Shown here in pieces: positions 49,619 to 59,208 of a stretch of 64,000 nt of DNA (positions within the stretch are counted from its first letter, which is position 1; each line of letters begins with the position of its first letter). The DNA comes from Adhaeribacter arboris (GTDB lineage Bacteria; Bacteroidota; Bacteroidia; Cytophagales; Hymenobacteraceae), in contig NZ_PYFT01000001.1 of the NCBI RefSeq assembly GCF_003023845.1, positions 186,001-250,000 on the forward strand, given 5' to 3'. Position numbers and translations under genes: made by a program. Below the pieces are notes generated by a model. It did not search any database. It had not been told where the DNA came from and was given only the letters and a program-made list of their open reading frames with translations.

Positions 49619-52030
49619 ATGAAACACGTACTTTTACTTTGGGCTTGCCTTTTTGGGCCATTTATTACCTTAGCCCAGTTTGCGGTGAGCGGCCGGGTTA
49701 CGGATGTACTTTCGCAAAAACCGTTGATAGGTGCCACCGTGCAAGTAAATCAAACCGGTACCACTACCAACGAACAAGGTTATTACCAATTACCAGGCAT
49801 TTTGGCTGGTGCACAAAAATTGATTGTATCTTACTTGGGATATGAAACAAATGCAATTGCTTTCAATCTGCAGCAGGACCTTACGCAGAATGTTGCTTTA
49901 AACCCTACTAGTCTGCGGGCGAACGAAGTAGTAATAACGGCTACCCGTGCCAACGATAAAACCGGTACTACTTTTACCAACGTCGACAAACAACAAATTG
50001 CGGCCCGTAACTTTGGGCAGGATTTGCCTTATCTGTTGGAACAAACGCCTTCGGTAGTGGTTAATTCCGACGCCGGAGCGGGGGTAGGTTACACGGGTAT
50101 CCGTATCCGGGGCTCCGATATTACCCGCATTAACGTAACGGTAAACGGTATCCCTATCAACGATGCCGAATCGCACGGCGCCTTTTTCGTGAACATGCCC
50201 GATTTAGCTTCTTCGGTGCAGGATATTCAGGTGCAGCGAGGGGTGGGCACCTCTACCAACGGGGCCGGCGCTTTCGGGGCAAGTTTAAATATGCGTACTA
50301 TAGGAGTAAATCCCGAAGCGTACGCCGAAGCCAATAATACTTTTGGCTCGTTTAATACCTGGAGGCATACTTTAGCTTTTGGTACCGGATTGCTCCGGAA
50401 TAAGTTTTCTTTAGACGCCCGCTTATCTAAAATTTCTTCTGATGGTTATATTGACCGGGCTTTCTCCAAGCTTAAATCGTATTATGTGGCGGCCGGCTAT
50501 ACAGGTAAAACCGGTATGCTGAAGTTTGTCACTTTTTCGGGGCAGGAGCAAACCTACCAGGCCTGGAATGGAGTACCCGCAGACTCACTTAAAACTAACC
50601 GGAGGTATAATTCTTTAACCTACGACAATGAGACCGATAATTATCAGCAAGATCATTACCAACTGCATTACTCGAAAACTTTTGGTCCTTTGTTTGATTT
50701 TGGGGGTGCTTTTCATTTAACCCGGGGCAAAGGCTATTACGAACAATATAAAAACGACCAAAGTTTAAGCAACTATAACCTGCCGCCCATAATAATTGGC
50801 GATACTACCATTTCCCGTACCGACTTAATTCGGCGTAAATGGCTCGATAATTATTTTTACGGGGCCACTTATGCTTTAAATTACCATGCGCCTCAAGGCT
50901 TATTTAGCGCCACCTTGGGTGGCTCCTGGAACCGGTACGATGGCGATCATTACGGCGAAATAATCTGGGCGCGTTATGCTTCTAACAGCGAAATACGGCA
51001 GCGGTATTACCAGGGCGAATCATTAAAAACCGACTTTACCGTTTATGGTAAAGTAAACTACCAGGCTATGGACCAATTAAGCTTATTTGGCGATGTTCAA
51101 TACCGCACCATTCACTATGAATTAGCGGGTACCGACGATAATAAACGCGATGTAACGCAACAAGCAGATTTTAATTTCTTAAACCCGAAAGCCGGTATAA
51201 CTTACGCCTTTACGCCGAACCAAACGGTATATGCTTCTTACGCCGTAGGCAACCGGGAGCCGGTCCGGAGTGATTTTGTAGACCGGAAAGGTGCCGAAAA
51301 ACCTAAGGCCGAAACTATGTATAACCTGGAGGTAGGCTACCGTTTACGGAATAGCCAAACTAATTCCAGCGGTCAGCAACTGCGCTATAGCTTGGATGCG
51401 AATTATTATTACATGGATTATTACAACCAATTAGTTTTAACCGGCCAGTTAAACGACGTGGGCTCCCCGCTGCGGACCAACATAAAACAAAGTTACCGCA
51501 CCGGAGTAGAATTAGCCGGTTTGCTTAACTGGAATAATTTAATTGAATTTAGCAGCACGATTACCCTGAGCCGGAATAAAATTAAAAATTACTTCGAAAC
51601 GGTTTACGTGTACGATGCGGATTATAACGTGGAGAACACGGTGGTAAATGATTATTCTGAAACTGATATTTCTTTCTCCCCGGATTTTATTTCCTCGCAT
51701 AAACTGGAATTACAACCCATCAAAGGTCTAAGGGCAGCCTTGTTGTACAAAACGGTAAGTAAACAATATTTAGATAATACTTCCAACGATTTGCGCCGGT
51801 TAAATGGCTACCAGGTAGCGGATGTGCGTTTGCGTTACACGATCCAGCCCAAATTTTTAAAAGAATTAGAATTGGCTCTGCTGATCAATAACATTTTAAA
51901 TAAAAAGTACGAAGCCAACGGCTATACTTTCAGCGAACAGTATTCCAACGATCCTACCCGGTACGATTACAACTATTACTATCCGCAGGCAACGCGTAAT
52001 TTCTTGTTAACCATAGGAGTTAAATTTTAG
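49619..52030 (+). CDS. TonB-dependent receptor, thiamine-regulated
   Basis: 803-residue outer-membrane receptor. Signal peptide (MKHVLLLWACLFGPFITLAQ), CarboxypepD_reg-like N-terminal domain (FAVSGRVTDVLSQKPLIGATV), plug (LRANEVVITATRANDKTGTTF, GYTGIRIRGSDITRINVTVNG, VQRGVGTSTNGAGAFGASLNM) and a 22-strand-type barrel ending in LTIGVKF. Regulation by the upstream TPP riboswitch points to thiamine or a precursor as substrate; in other Bacteroidota this receptor heads an operon with pnuT and a kinase, but here it is followed by a terminator and no partner gene. Confidence 0.94.
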   Translation: MKHVLLLWACLFGPFITLAQFAVSGRVTDVLSQKPLIGATVQVNQTGTTTNEQGYYQLPGILAGAQKLIVSYLGYETNAIAFNLQQDLTQNVALNPTSLRANEVVITATRANDKTGTTFTNVDKQQIAARNFGQDLPYLLEQTPSVVVNSDAGAGVGYTGIRIRGSDITRINVTVNGIPINDAESHGAFFVNMPDLASSVQDIQVQRGVGTSTNGAGAFGASLNMRTIGVNPEAYAEANNTFGSFNTWRHTLAFGTGLLRNKFSLDARLSKISSDGYIDRAFSKLKSYYVAAGYTGKTGMLKFVTFSGQEQTYQAWNGVPADSLKTNRRYNSLTYDNETDNYQQDHYQLHYSKTFGPLFDFGGAFHLTRGKGYYEQYKNDQSLSNYNLPPIIIGDTTISRTDLIRRKWLDNYFYGATYALNYHAPQGLFSATLGGSWNRYDGDHYGEIIWARYASNSEIRQRYYQGESLKTDFTVYGKVNYQAMDQLSLFGDVQYRTIHYELAGTDDNKRDVTQQADFNFLNPKAGITYAFTPNQTVYASYAVGNREPVRSDFVDRKGAEKPKAETMYNLEVGYRLRNSQTNSSGQQLRYSLDANYYYMDYYNQLVLTGQLNDVGSPLRTNIKQSYRTGVELAGLLNWNNLIEFSSTITLSRNKIKNYFETVYVYDADYNVENTVVNDYSETDISFSPDFISSHKLELQPIKGLRAALLYKTVSKQYLDNTSNDLRRLNGYQVADVRLRYTIQPKFLKELELALLINNILNKKYEANGYTFSEQYSNDPTRYDYNYYYPQATRNFLLTIGVKF

Positions 52031-52486
52031 ATCGCAGATTTTCAAGGGTTAATGGAATTACACAGATTATTCTCTTGTATCAAAATTAATGAAGATTCTA
52101 CCAAGAACAGAAAATACTACTTCTTGTGATTAGGTAATTTTTCGAGTAACAGATAAATAAGGTTAAGCTTCCGGAGAAGCTTTTTTATTTATAATAAGGT
52201 TAAGACAAGAATCCAGTGTATAAACCATTAATTATTATATGAGATTAGAATGTAGATTCTGCCAAGAAGTAGTAACTTATCACACAACAATTCTGGAAAA
52301 GGCAGGTTATAACATAACGGATTAAAGAATCGGCTTTGCCCACTGTACATTATTGCTTATTCATGAAGTGCTGCATTAGCTATATTTAAAAATATAGGAA
52401 TTGGTGACACGCTTTGAATCCGTTTAATTTGCAATTCAAAAATCCGCGCAATTCTATTAATCCGCCTAAATCCGCGATTCAATTTT
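52031..52486. other. Intergenic region, receptor to acyl-CoA dehydrogenase
   Basis: 456 bp with the terminator at 52165 and, just before the next gene, AATCCGC three times (52441-52477) in an AT-rich context. Similar AATCCGC-type sequence is common next to genes in Cytophagia (general impression). No gene was found. Confidence 0.45.
52165..52188 (+). terminator. Terminator after TonB receptor
   Basis: AAGCTTC-CGGA-GAAGCTT stem followed by TTTTATTT. Confidence 0.7.
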
Positions 52487-53644
52487 ATGACTGATTACTT
52501 TCAAATTTCCGACCTTTTAACCGACGAACACAGGCTGATTCAGCAAACTATGCGCGACTTTGTGCGGCGCGAGATTTCGCCGTACATTGAAAAGTGGGCC
52601 CAAGACGCGCATTTTCCGCCCGAAATTGTACGTAAGTTCGGCGAAGTAGGCGCTTTTGGCCCAACTATACCCACGGAGTACGGAGGGGGCGGCCTGGATT
52701 ATATTTCCTATGGTATCATCATGCAGGAAATTGAGCGGGGCGATTCGGGGATGCGGTCTACGGCTTCGGTGCAAGGGTCTTTAGTCATGTTTCCGATTTA
52801 TCAGTACGGTTCCGAAGAGCAGCGCCGCAAGTATTTACCTAAACTGGCAACCGGCGAATGGCTGGGTTGTTTCGGCTTAACTGAGCCGGATTACGGTTCA
52901 AACCCCGGCGGCATGCTCACTACCTTAAAAGATAAAGGGGATCATTTTGTCCTGAATGGTTCTAAGTTGTGGATTTCTAATTCACCAGCTTGTCAGGTAG
53001 CCGTAGTTTGGGCAAAAAACGAAGAAGGCCGGATTAAAGGTGTTTTGGTAGAACGGGGCATGGAAGGTTTCTCTACGCCCGAAATTCATAATAAATGGAG
53101 TTTGCGGGCCAGTACTACCGGCGAACTTGTTTTTGAAAACGTAAAAATTCCGAAAGAAAATATTTTACCGAATATTGAAGGTTTAAAAGGCCCGTTAAGT
53201 TGCCTCGACTCGGCCCGTTACGGTATTTCCTGGGGCGCTATCGGAGCCGCTATTGATTGTTATGAATCGGCCCTTAATTATGCCAAGCAGCGCATTCAAT
53301 TCGATAAACCCATTGCTTCGTTCCAGCTAATCCAAAAGAAATTAGCCGAAATGCTCACCGAAATTACCAAAGCGCAGTTAATGGCTTGGCGGCTCGGCAT
53401 TTTAAAAAACGAAGGAAAAGCCACGACGCAGCAAATATCCATGGCAAAACGCAACAGCGTGGATATGGCTTTACAGGTAGCCCGTGATGCCCGGCAAATT
53501 CACGGCGGCATGGGCATTACCGGCGAATACCCGATTATGCGCCACATGATGAACCTGGAATCGGTAATTACTTACGAAGGTACCCACGACATCCATTTAT
53601 TAATTACCGGCGCCGATATTACGGGTATTCCGGCGTTCAAATAA
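52487..53644 (+). CDS. Acyl-CoA dehydrogenase, glutaryl-CoA-dehydrogenase-like
   Basis: 385-residue FAD enzyme. N-terminal helical domain (LLTDEHRLIQQTMRDFVRRE), FAD-binding CFGLTEPDYGSNPGGM and WISNSPACQVAVVWAK, middle beta-domain, C-terminal helical domain with RDARQIHGGMGITGEYPI and the catalytic Glu364 in ITYEGTHDIH. The overall pattern, including the SCLDSARYGISWGAIGAA segment, is that of GcdH-type dehydrogenases, so the reaction may be oxidative decarboxylation of glutaryl-CoA in lysine catabolism. Substrate is not provable by eye. Followed by a RidA gene 223 bp away. Confidence 0.9.
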   Translation: MTDYFQISDLLTDEHRLIQQTMRDFVRREISPYIEKWAQDAHFPPEIVRKFGEVGAFGPTIPTEYGGGGLDYISYGIIMQEIERGDSGMRSTASVQGSLVMFPIYQYGSEEQRRKYLPKLATGEWLGCFGLTEPDYGSNPGGMLTTLKDKGDHFVLNGSKLWISNSPACQVAVVWAKNEEGRIKGVLVERGMEGFSTPEIHNKWSLRASTTGELVFENVKIPKENILPNIEGLKGPLSCLDSARYGISWGAIGAAIDCYESALNYAKQRIQFDKPIASFQLIQKKLAEMLTEITKAQLMAWRLGILKNEGKATTQQISMAKRNSVDMALQVARDARQIHGGMGITGEYPIMRHMMNLESVITYEGTHDIHLLITGADITGIPAFK

Positions 53645-53832
53645 TAGATCATTAATTATCACTCATACATTATTTTAGAATTAAACGCTACGCAACCAAT
53701 TATGTAGTCCTTCACTTTAGATTTTAGAATAAATCTTATAGATGAAATAAATAGAAAAAGTATTTTGTCTCATTTCTAATTTTTAATTCAAACAAGCAGT
53801 CGCTTCTATGAGGTTATAACTTATTTCTGAAT

Positions 53833-53867
53833 CTACAACCCACAACTTTAAACACATACCTTAAATT
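53833..53867 (+). repeat. Heptamer tract before ridA-like gene
   Basis: Five 7-mers CTACAAC, CCACAAC, TTTAAAC, ACATACC, TTAAATT, ending directly at the ATG at 53868. Confidence 0.5.
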
Positions 53868-54254
53868 ATGAATCGACAAAATATTTCTTCGGGAGCCGTT
53901 TGGGAAGAGGTGATTGGTTACTCGCGGGCAGTACGCATAGGCAATGTTATAGAAGTAGCGGGTACCACCGCAGTAGACGGCGATACCGTTATTGGTTTGG
54001 GCGATGCCTTTGAGCAAACCAAATTTATTCTTAGTAAAATTGAAAAAGCCTTGCAGGAAGCCGGAGCCAATATGGCCGATGTGGTTCGAACCCGGATGTT
54101 TGTAACGGATATTTCTAACTGGGAAGAAATTGGCCGGGCGCACGGAGAATATTTTAGCACTATTAAACCAGTTACCTCGATGCTAGAAGTAAAAGCTTTG
54201 ATTCAGCCTGAATTGTTAATAGAAATTGAAGTCACAGCTATTCTTTCTACCTAA
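53868..54254 (+). CDS. RidA family protein
   Basis: 128 residues of the YjgF/YER057c/UK114 fold: GYSRAVRIGNVIEVAGTTAVDGD, DAFEQTKFILSKIEKALQEAGANMADVVRTRMFVTDI and ELLIEIEVTAIL at the C-terminus. Archetypal RidA deaminates reactive enamine/imine intermediates and carries an Arg near residue 105; here the usual Arg position before the last strand is occupied by a different sequence (IQPELLIEIE), so deaminase activity is doubtful. It may belong to an Rid7-like subgroup. Cytoplasmic trimer expected. Confidence 0.88.
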   Translation: MNRQNISSGAVWEEVIGYSRAVRIGNVIEVAGTTAVDGDTVIGLGDAFEQTKFILSKIEKALQEAGANMADVVRTRMFVTDISNWEEIGRAHGEYFSTIKPVTSMLEVKALIQPELLIEIEVTAILST

Positions 54255-54478
54255 ATCATTGGTAAGCCATCTGTTAACTTCCCCAATTAGCAAAGCTGTT
54301 TATTTGAGGAATTTTCTTTCTGTAAGTTTTTATAATTTGCTAAAATTATTGGAAATCAAGGTTGTTTTTATAAAAAAATTAGTTTAACAAGCTAAATTTC
54401 TGTTCCATAAGGAGCGATTTACCGGTTTAAAGTGTTATCTTTAAAATACAAAAGCGGAACTCTCGACTATAATTAAAT

Positions 54479-55519
54479 ATGCGTGAAGATTATTTAACCG
54501 GCGGTGATGATAGTATGTCGCAGGCCGAAAAAGAAATTGACAAAGCCCTCCGGCCCTTAAGTTTTCGCGACTTTACGGGTCAGGAAAAAATTGTCGAAAA
54601 TTTAAAAATATTTGTGCAGGCGGCCCGGCGGCGGGGCGAAGCTCTGGACCATGTTCTCTTACATGGGCCTCCTGGTTTAGGTAAAACTACCTTATCGCAC
54701 ATTATTGCTTCCGAACTGGATGCCAATATTAAAATGACTTCCGGGCCGGTACTGGATAAACCCAGCGATTTGGCAGGTTTATTAACCAACCTCGACCGGA
54801 ACGACGTTTTGTTTATCGACGAAATTCACCGCTTGAACCCTATTGTGGAAGAGTATTTATACTCGGCCATGGAAGATTATAAAATTGATATTATGCTCGA
54901 TTCGGGACCAAATGCCCGTACCGTGCAAATTAGTTTAAATCCGTTTACTTTAATTGGTGCTACCACGCGCTCAGGCTTGCTAACCTCTCCGCTACGGGCT
55001 CGTTTTGGCATTAATTCCCGGTTAGAGTATTACGATTCGGCTTTATTAACCAGCATTGTAAAACGGTCGGCCGATATTTTAGGGTCGCCTATTCACCAAG
55101 ATGCCGCATTTGAGATTGCCCGCCGGAGCCGCGGAACGCCGCGGATTGCCAATAACTTGTTACGCCGAACCCGGGACTTTGCCCAGATTAAAGGCGATGG
55201 TACCATCACGGTAGATATTGCGCAGTTTGCTCTAAACGCGTTGGATGTGGATCATAATGGTTTAGATGAAATGGACAACCGGATTTTAAATACTATTATT
55301 GATAAGTTTAAAGGTGGTCCGGTGGGTTTATCTACCATTGCTACTGCCTGCGGCGAAGAATCCGAAACCATTGAGGAAGTATACGAGCCGTTTTTAATTC
55401 AGGAAGGCTACATTAAACGTACTGCCCGTGGCCGCGAAGCAACGGAATTGGCTTACATTCATTTAGGTAAAATTCCGCCCCGGCAAGTAGGTACTTTATT
55501 TGACTCGCCTTTATCTTGA
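54479..55519 (+). CDS. ruvB: Holliday junction branch migration ATPase RuvB
   Basis: 346 residues. Hexameric DNA motor that drives branch migration with RuvA. N-terminal [22 protein letters not shown], Walker A GPPGLGKT (63-70), Walker [11 protein letters not shown], sensor region [21 protein letters not shown] (Arg finger), [36 protein letters not shown], and the C-terminal winged helix ending [12 protein letters not shown]. All are canonical. Normal length. ruvA and ruvC are not in the window. Terminator at 55547. Confidence 0.98.
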   Translation: MREDYLTGGDDSMSQAEKEIDKALRPLSFRDFTGQEKIVENLKIFVQAARRRGEALDHVLLHGPPGLGKTTLSHIIASELDANIKMTSGPVLDKPSDLAGLLTNLDRNDVLFIDEIHRLNPIVEEYLYSAMEDYKIDIMLDSGPNARTVQISLNPFTLIGATTRSGLLTSPLRARFGINSRLEYYDSALLTSIVKRSADILGSPIHQDAAFEIARRSRGTPRIANNLLRRTRDFAQIKGDGTITVDIAQFALNALDVDHNGLDEMDNRILNTIIDKFKGGPVGLSTIATACGEESETIEEVYEPFLIQEGYIKRTARGREATELAYIHLGKIPPRQVGTLFDSPLS

Positions 55520-55857
55520 GTTTTGAATTTGTTTATTTTTTTAAAGAAAGCAGGCTTTGTGCCTGCTTTTTAAGTTTTAAAGCTGTTATTTCAGCCGGAT
55601 TTCCATATTACAATTAAGTTATAATTAAAACTATAAGTGTATTATTCAAGAAACTTGATTAATCAAAGCCTAACCTAGAATATCCAATAACATGAATCAT
55701 CTGCCTTAAGGTTAAGATATGAAAACCTACTGCTTTGTTTTAATTTATATAGCAGCTTAAAAAAGAAAATCAGTATAAAGGCCAGCCAAGTAAAAACACC
55801 TTCTAATAAGGACTTATTTTCGTTTAATTTTGTTACTGTGCCAAACCAAGGACTATT
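55520..55857. other. Intergenic region, ruvB to queG
   Basis: 338 bp with the ruvB terminator at its start. AT-rich remainder; no gene or clear promoter. Confidence 0.45.
55547..55571 (+). terminator. Intrinsic terminator after ruvB
   Basis: AAAGCAGGC-TTTGT-GCCTGCTTT perfect 9-bp stem followed by Ts. Confidence 0.85.
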
Positions 55858-56793
55858 TTGTTACCAACCCAACAGTATACGCAGTTAATAAAGCAGAAAG
55901 CCTTAGAGCTGGGGTTTATGTATTGCGGCATATCCAAAGCAGAGTTTCTGGAAGAAGAAGCGCCCCGCCTGGAAAATTGGTTGAACCGCCAGATGCACGG
56001 GCAAATGCATTACATGGAAAATCATTTCGATAAACGCCTGGATCCCCGTTTGTTGGTAGAAGGTGCCAAATCCGTGGTTTCTTTGCTGCTGAACTATTAT
56101 CCGGAAGAACAACAACCCAACGACACTTTCCAGATTTCAAAATACGCTTACGGGCAAGATTACCACTTTGTCATTAAAGATAAGTTAAAAGACTTGCTGG
56201 CTTATATCCGGGAAAACATAGGCGAAGTAGGCGGGCGCGCATTCGTAGACTCGGCACCGGTGCTGGATAAAGCTTGGGCGAAAAAAAGTGGCTTAGGTTG
56301 GATAGGGAAAAACAGCAATTTAATTACACCCCAGGTAGGTAGCTTTTACTTTATTGCCGAATTAATTTTGGATGTTGAATTGGAGTACGACGGCCCGATT
56401 AAAGATTATTGCGGTACCTGCACCAAATGCCTGGACGCTTGCCCTACCAACGCCATTATTGAACCTTACGTGGTGGATGGCAGCAAATGTATTTCGTATT
56501 TTACAATTGAATTAAAAGACCAGATTCCTGACTCAGTAGATGGTAAATTGGGTAATTGGGTATTTGGCTGTGATATTTGTCAGGACGTTTGCCCCTGGAA
56601 CCGGTTTGCGCGACCGCACCAAGAACCTGCCTTTAATCCGAATCCGGGTTTACTAAATATGTCAGAAAAAGATTGGCAGGAAATTACCGAAGATGTATTT
56701 CGAGAAGTGTTCCGTAAGTCGGCCGTTAAACGAACGGGTTATAACGGCCTTTTACGCAATATTAAATTTGTAACTCATAAAAAAGACGACTAA
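55858..56793 (+). CDS. queG: Epoxyqueuosine reductase QueG
   Basis: 311 residues from a TTG start at 55858; no ATG fits upstream of the conserved N-terminus. Cobalamin-dependent iron-sulfur enzyme that makes queuosine from epoxyqueuosine in tRNA wobble modification. Motifs: [43 protein letters not shown] (conserved Asp), and two 4Fe-4S cysteine clusters, [16 protein letters not shown] and [10 protein letters not shown]. Length is slightly short because C-terminal HEAT repeats present in some homologues are absent. Confidence 0.95.
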   Translation: MLPTQQYTQLIKQKALELGFMYCGISKAEFLEEEAPRLENWLNRQMHGQMHYMENHFDKRLDPRLLVEGAKSVVSLLLNYYPEEQQPNDTFQISKYAYGQDYHFVIKDKLKDLLAYIRENIGEVGGRAFVDSAPVLDKAWAKKSGLGWIGKNSNLITPQVGSFYFIAELILDVELEYDGPIKDYCGTCTKCLDACPTNAIIEPYVVDGSKCISYFTIELKDQIPDSVDGKLGNWVFGCDICQDVCPWNRFARPHQEPAFNPNPGLLNMSEKDWQEITEDVFREVFRKSAVKRTGYNGLLRNIKFVTHKKDD

Positions 56794-56797
56794 TTTA

Positions 56798-56986
56798 CTA
56801 GGAAGCTTTCGCAAAAACCCGGTTAACAATGCTATGGTATATTCCGGAAAACCGCACATAGCACCATTGCCGTAGCTGTTCTAGTTCTTCTTGAGCGAGC
56901 ATTTTCAGAGCTTTCCGAAGCTCCTTCTCAAATAATCGGACATCAAAACTTACTTTAACAAGAATAGTTTTAACATACTCTAACAT
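56798..56986 (-). CDS. Small conserved-looking protein, 62 residues
   Basis: Cytoplasmic, mostly helical: MLEYVKTILVKVSFDVRLFEKELRKALKML, then EELEQLRQWCYVRF. The composition and pattern resemble short uncharacterised proteins I associate with Bacteroidota genomes, but I cannot name a family. Stop lies 4 bp from the queG stop (convergent). The ATG is clear. Confidence 0.55.
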   Translation of the reverse strand: MLEYVKTILVKVSFDVRLFEKELRKALKMLAQEELEQLRQWCYVRFSGIYHSIVNRVFAKAS

Positions 56987-57204
56987 TTCGCTTTTTGATT
57001 AAAATCTGAATTTTTTATTTAATAATTTTTCAAAATAAGTAGCTATTTAGAAGCTAAATAATATACGTATTTTAATCAGGTATGTTAAAGTAATTTTAAC
57101 GAATTATCATATTTATACTAAGCATCTTTATAGTTAAAGAGTTAAAGCTTGTTTTGTTGCAAATTATCTAATAAAAGAGTTTTGAGGCGATATAAAATAA
57201 TTAG

Positions 57205-57242
57205 CCACAAAAAAGGACGGGTATCCCGTCCTTTTTTTGTGG
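57205..57242. terminator. Strong bidirectional terminator
   Basis: CCACAAAAAAGGACGGG (57205-57221) and CCCGTCCTTTTTTTGTGG (57225-57242) form a long stem with A/T tracts on both sides, at the 3' end of the ferritin-like operon. Confidence 0.9.
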
Positions 57243-57263
57243 AAACATATAGGAAAACTTGTT

Positions 57264-58097
57264 TTATTTTTTCAAGAACGGAGTAACGATAGCCGTTACT
57301 TGTTCGGTGGTTAAAGGCTCATCAAAAGCTTCGGAAGCCGCCGCTTCGCTAATGGTTATGCCGCCAAAAGTACCGGTAATTTTTACAGTAGCCTGAGTAG
57401 TTAATTCTTCCCCATCATAAACTGGTTGAATTATAGAAGGTAGACCGCCTAAGTCCTTACCGGTAATCCAGGGTTTTTGATTAGCGGGCATAGCCGCCAT
57501 ATCGCGCCGCATGCGCCGAATATGAGCGGCATGCCGGGCTTCTATCGAGTGAATTTGTAAAGCCGCCTGTAATACATCGTTATTGCTGATTAAGAAAGCC
57601 GCCTGGCCTTTATAAGCTCTCACTCCGGTATCTTCAAAAGCTTGCGCTACGGCCAGCATAGTGGCATAATCAGTGAAAGTTTTACCTCCCAATAGTCCAC
57701 CGGCGTCATAATCAAAAGTGTCAGCCGTGTAGGTAGGGGCATCGGCTCCTAAAGCAGTTTTTAAGAAAGCCACGTGCGCTACTTCGTGGTTCCGGATAGT
57801 TTCAAAGGCTCCTTTACCAGCAGGGGTTAGGAAAATATCCTTCGCGGCCGCTTGTTTGTAAAATTCGGCCTCTAAGTTTTCTAATAGGTAAGCAAATTTA
57901 AGGACATCGGTAACGGAACGGTTGGTTTGTCCATAAGCTTTGTTCAGCATAGAGCTGAAAGCGAGCGGTACAGCAGCAACCGCTAGTTTTTTGCCAAATC
58001 CGGCAAAGTGTTTAAAAATTGCTCGGCGCGAATCTAAACGTTCGTAGATTTCCGGATCAACTTTTTCAATTTGGGTAAGCAGATTAGGTATATTCAT
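57264..58097 (-). CDS. Ferritin-like domain protein (2 of 2)
   Basis: 277 residues with a twin-Arg-free membrane/leader region (FGKKLAVAAVPLAFSSMLNKAYG) followed by a Ferritin_2-type four-helix domain: LKFAYLLENLEAEFYKQAA, FETIRNHEVAHVAFLKTAL, AQAFEDTGVRAYKGQAAFL, ALQIHSIEARHAAHIRRMR. The E/ExxH pattern of a di-iron site is present. Co-transcribed 20 bp after its paralogue. Found as pairs in Bacteroidota; roles in desiccation or oxidative stress are suggested, not proven. Probably periplasmic. Confidence 0.88.
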   Translation of the reverse strand: MNIPNLLTQIEKVDPEIYERLDSRRAIFKHFAGFGKKLAVAAVPLAFSSMLNKAYGQTNRSVTDVLKFAYLLENLEAEFYKQAAAKDIFLTPAGKGAFETIRNHEVAHVAFLKTALGADAPTYTADTFDYDAGGLLGGKTFTDYATMLAVAQAFEDTGVRAYKGQAAFLISNNDVLQAALQIHSIEARHAAHIRRMRRDMAAMPANQKPWITGKDLGGLPSIIQPVYDGEELTTQATVKITGTFGGITISEAAASEAFDEPLTTEQVTAIVTPFLKK

Positions 58098-58117
58098 GAT
58101 TTATTTTCTCCTAAAAA

Positions 58118-58885
58118 TTAAGATGTTGGTAACTTACTAAAGTCGATGGTTTCTTTTACAAAGGATTTGGCCGCTCCTAAAACAGTGGCCGGATCGGCTA
58201 CTAAATCAAAACCCTTATCATTATTTCCGGTATCGGCGAAAGTGCCATTTGAAATCAAATCCCGGATTTCGGCCGCGTGACGGGCCTCGACCGATACAAT
58301 TTTTCCGGCTAATACCAGAAAATCAGGAGTTGTGAGAAGCTTGCCCGCTCCGTTATAAGCCGATACTCCTAAATCTTCGAATGTTTTAGCGGCATTTAAA
58401 ACAGCAGTACGATCACCAAAATTAATGGAAGAAAAATTGGGAGTTAAGCCCGGAATAATTGCAGCGGGGGCAGCCGCAGTTAAAGCCGCTTTAAAAAATT
58501 CGCGGTGCGCTATTTCGTGATCCCGTATATCCGTTAAAGTTTGTCTTTCCTTAGCATCCGGAAAAGTAGCATTAAACGTAGTGCTGGCTACTACCTGGGT
58601 ATAAAAAGCGGCTTCGAGTTGTTCCAGGGCATAAGCATAGTTTAATACACCTACATCGCCGGACCCCAGACTAACCGTAGTTGGACCAGGTGTTGGAGGG
58701 GTAGGTGGGGTATCTACTACGCCGTTAAATTTACCATCGTCATCGTCGTTACAACCAGAAAGTAACAGGGTAGTTAAGGCCGCTCCTGCACCGGCAAATT
58801 TAAAAAAACTCTTCCGGTTAATGGGTTTGTTCACCGATTCAATTAACCCGTTACCGCTTTCCTTCGGTTTCAATAGTTTTGTCAT
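58118..58885 (-). CDS. Ferritin-like domain lipoprotein (1 of 2)
   Basis: 255 residues. Leader with RKSFFKFAGAGAALTTLLLSGC (lipobox Cys45, preceded by a Tat-like basic stretch NRKSFFK), Asp-rich start of the mature chain, a Pro/Thr linker, then the ferritin-like domain: LNYAYALEQLEAAFYTQVV, LTDIRDHEIAHREFFKAAL, AKTFEDLGVSAYNGAG, AGKIVSVEARHAAEIRDL. Same di-iron pattern as its neighbour, without the C-terminal extension. First gene of a two-gene operon. Confidence 0.88.
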   Translation of the reverse strand: MTKLLKPKESGNGLIESVNKPINRKSFFKFAGAGAALTTLLLSGCNDDDDGKFNGVVDTPPTPPTPGPTTVSLGSGDVGVLNYAYALEQLEAAFYTQVVASTTFNATFPDAKERQTLTDIRDHEIAHREFFKAALTAAAPAAIIPGLTPNFSSINFGDRTAVLNAAKTFEDLGVSAYNGAGKLLTTPDFLVLAGKIVSVEARHAAEIRDLISNGTFADTGNNDKGFDLVADPATVLGAAKSFVKETIDFSKLPTS

Positions 58886-59208
58886 AATAGTCGTTTATTA
58901 GAATGTGTAAAAGGGAATTATGAAAACTAAGACGCCTACCAGGTGTTAAACATACTCCCTGCATTAGCTTCCTAGTTACCCGACCTACGTAGTGCTTGCG
59001 GAATTTGGATTTACTGCTTTATAAAATATAACAGATATTTTATTTGAAGCCGGATATTTATGGAGAATGGGCCTACTACGTTCTATTTAAAGTCGTTTAA
59101 TTTTTCGTGATATTCGTCTTAAATGACATAATTTAAAATTGAAAGAATAAAACTAACTTTCGATCGTTTTCCGGCGGATTAAGGTCTGATAGTTTCAATC
59201 TATTTTTT
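58886..59208. other. Divergent intergenic region
   Basis: 323 bp between the ferritin-like operon and the BatD-like gene. AT-rich; no clear promoter motif or repeat recognised. Confidence 0.45.
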
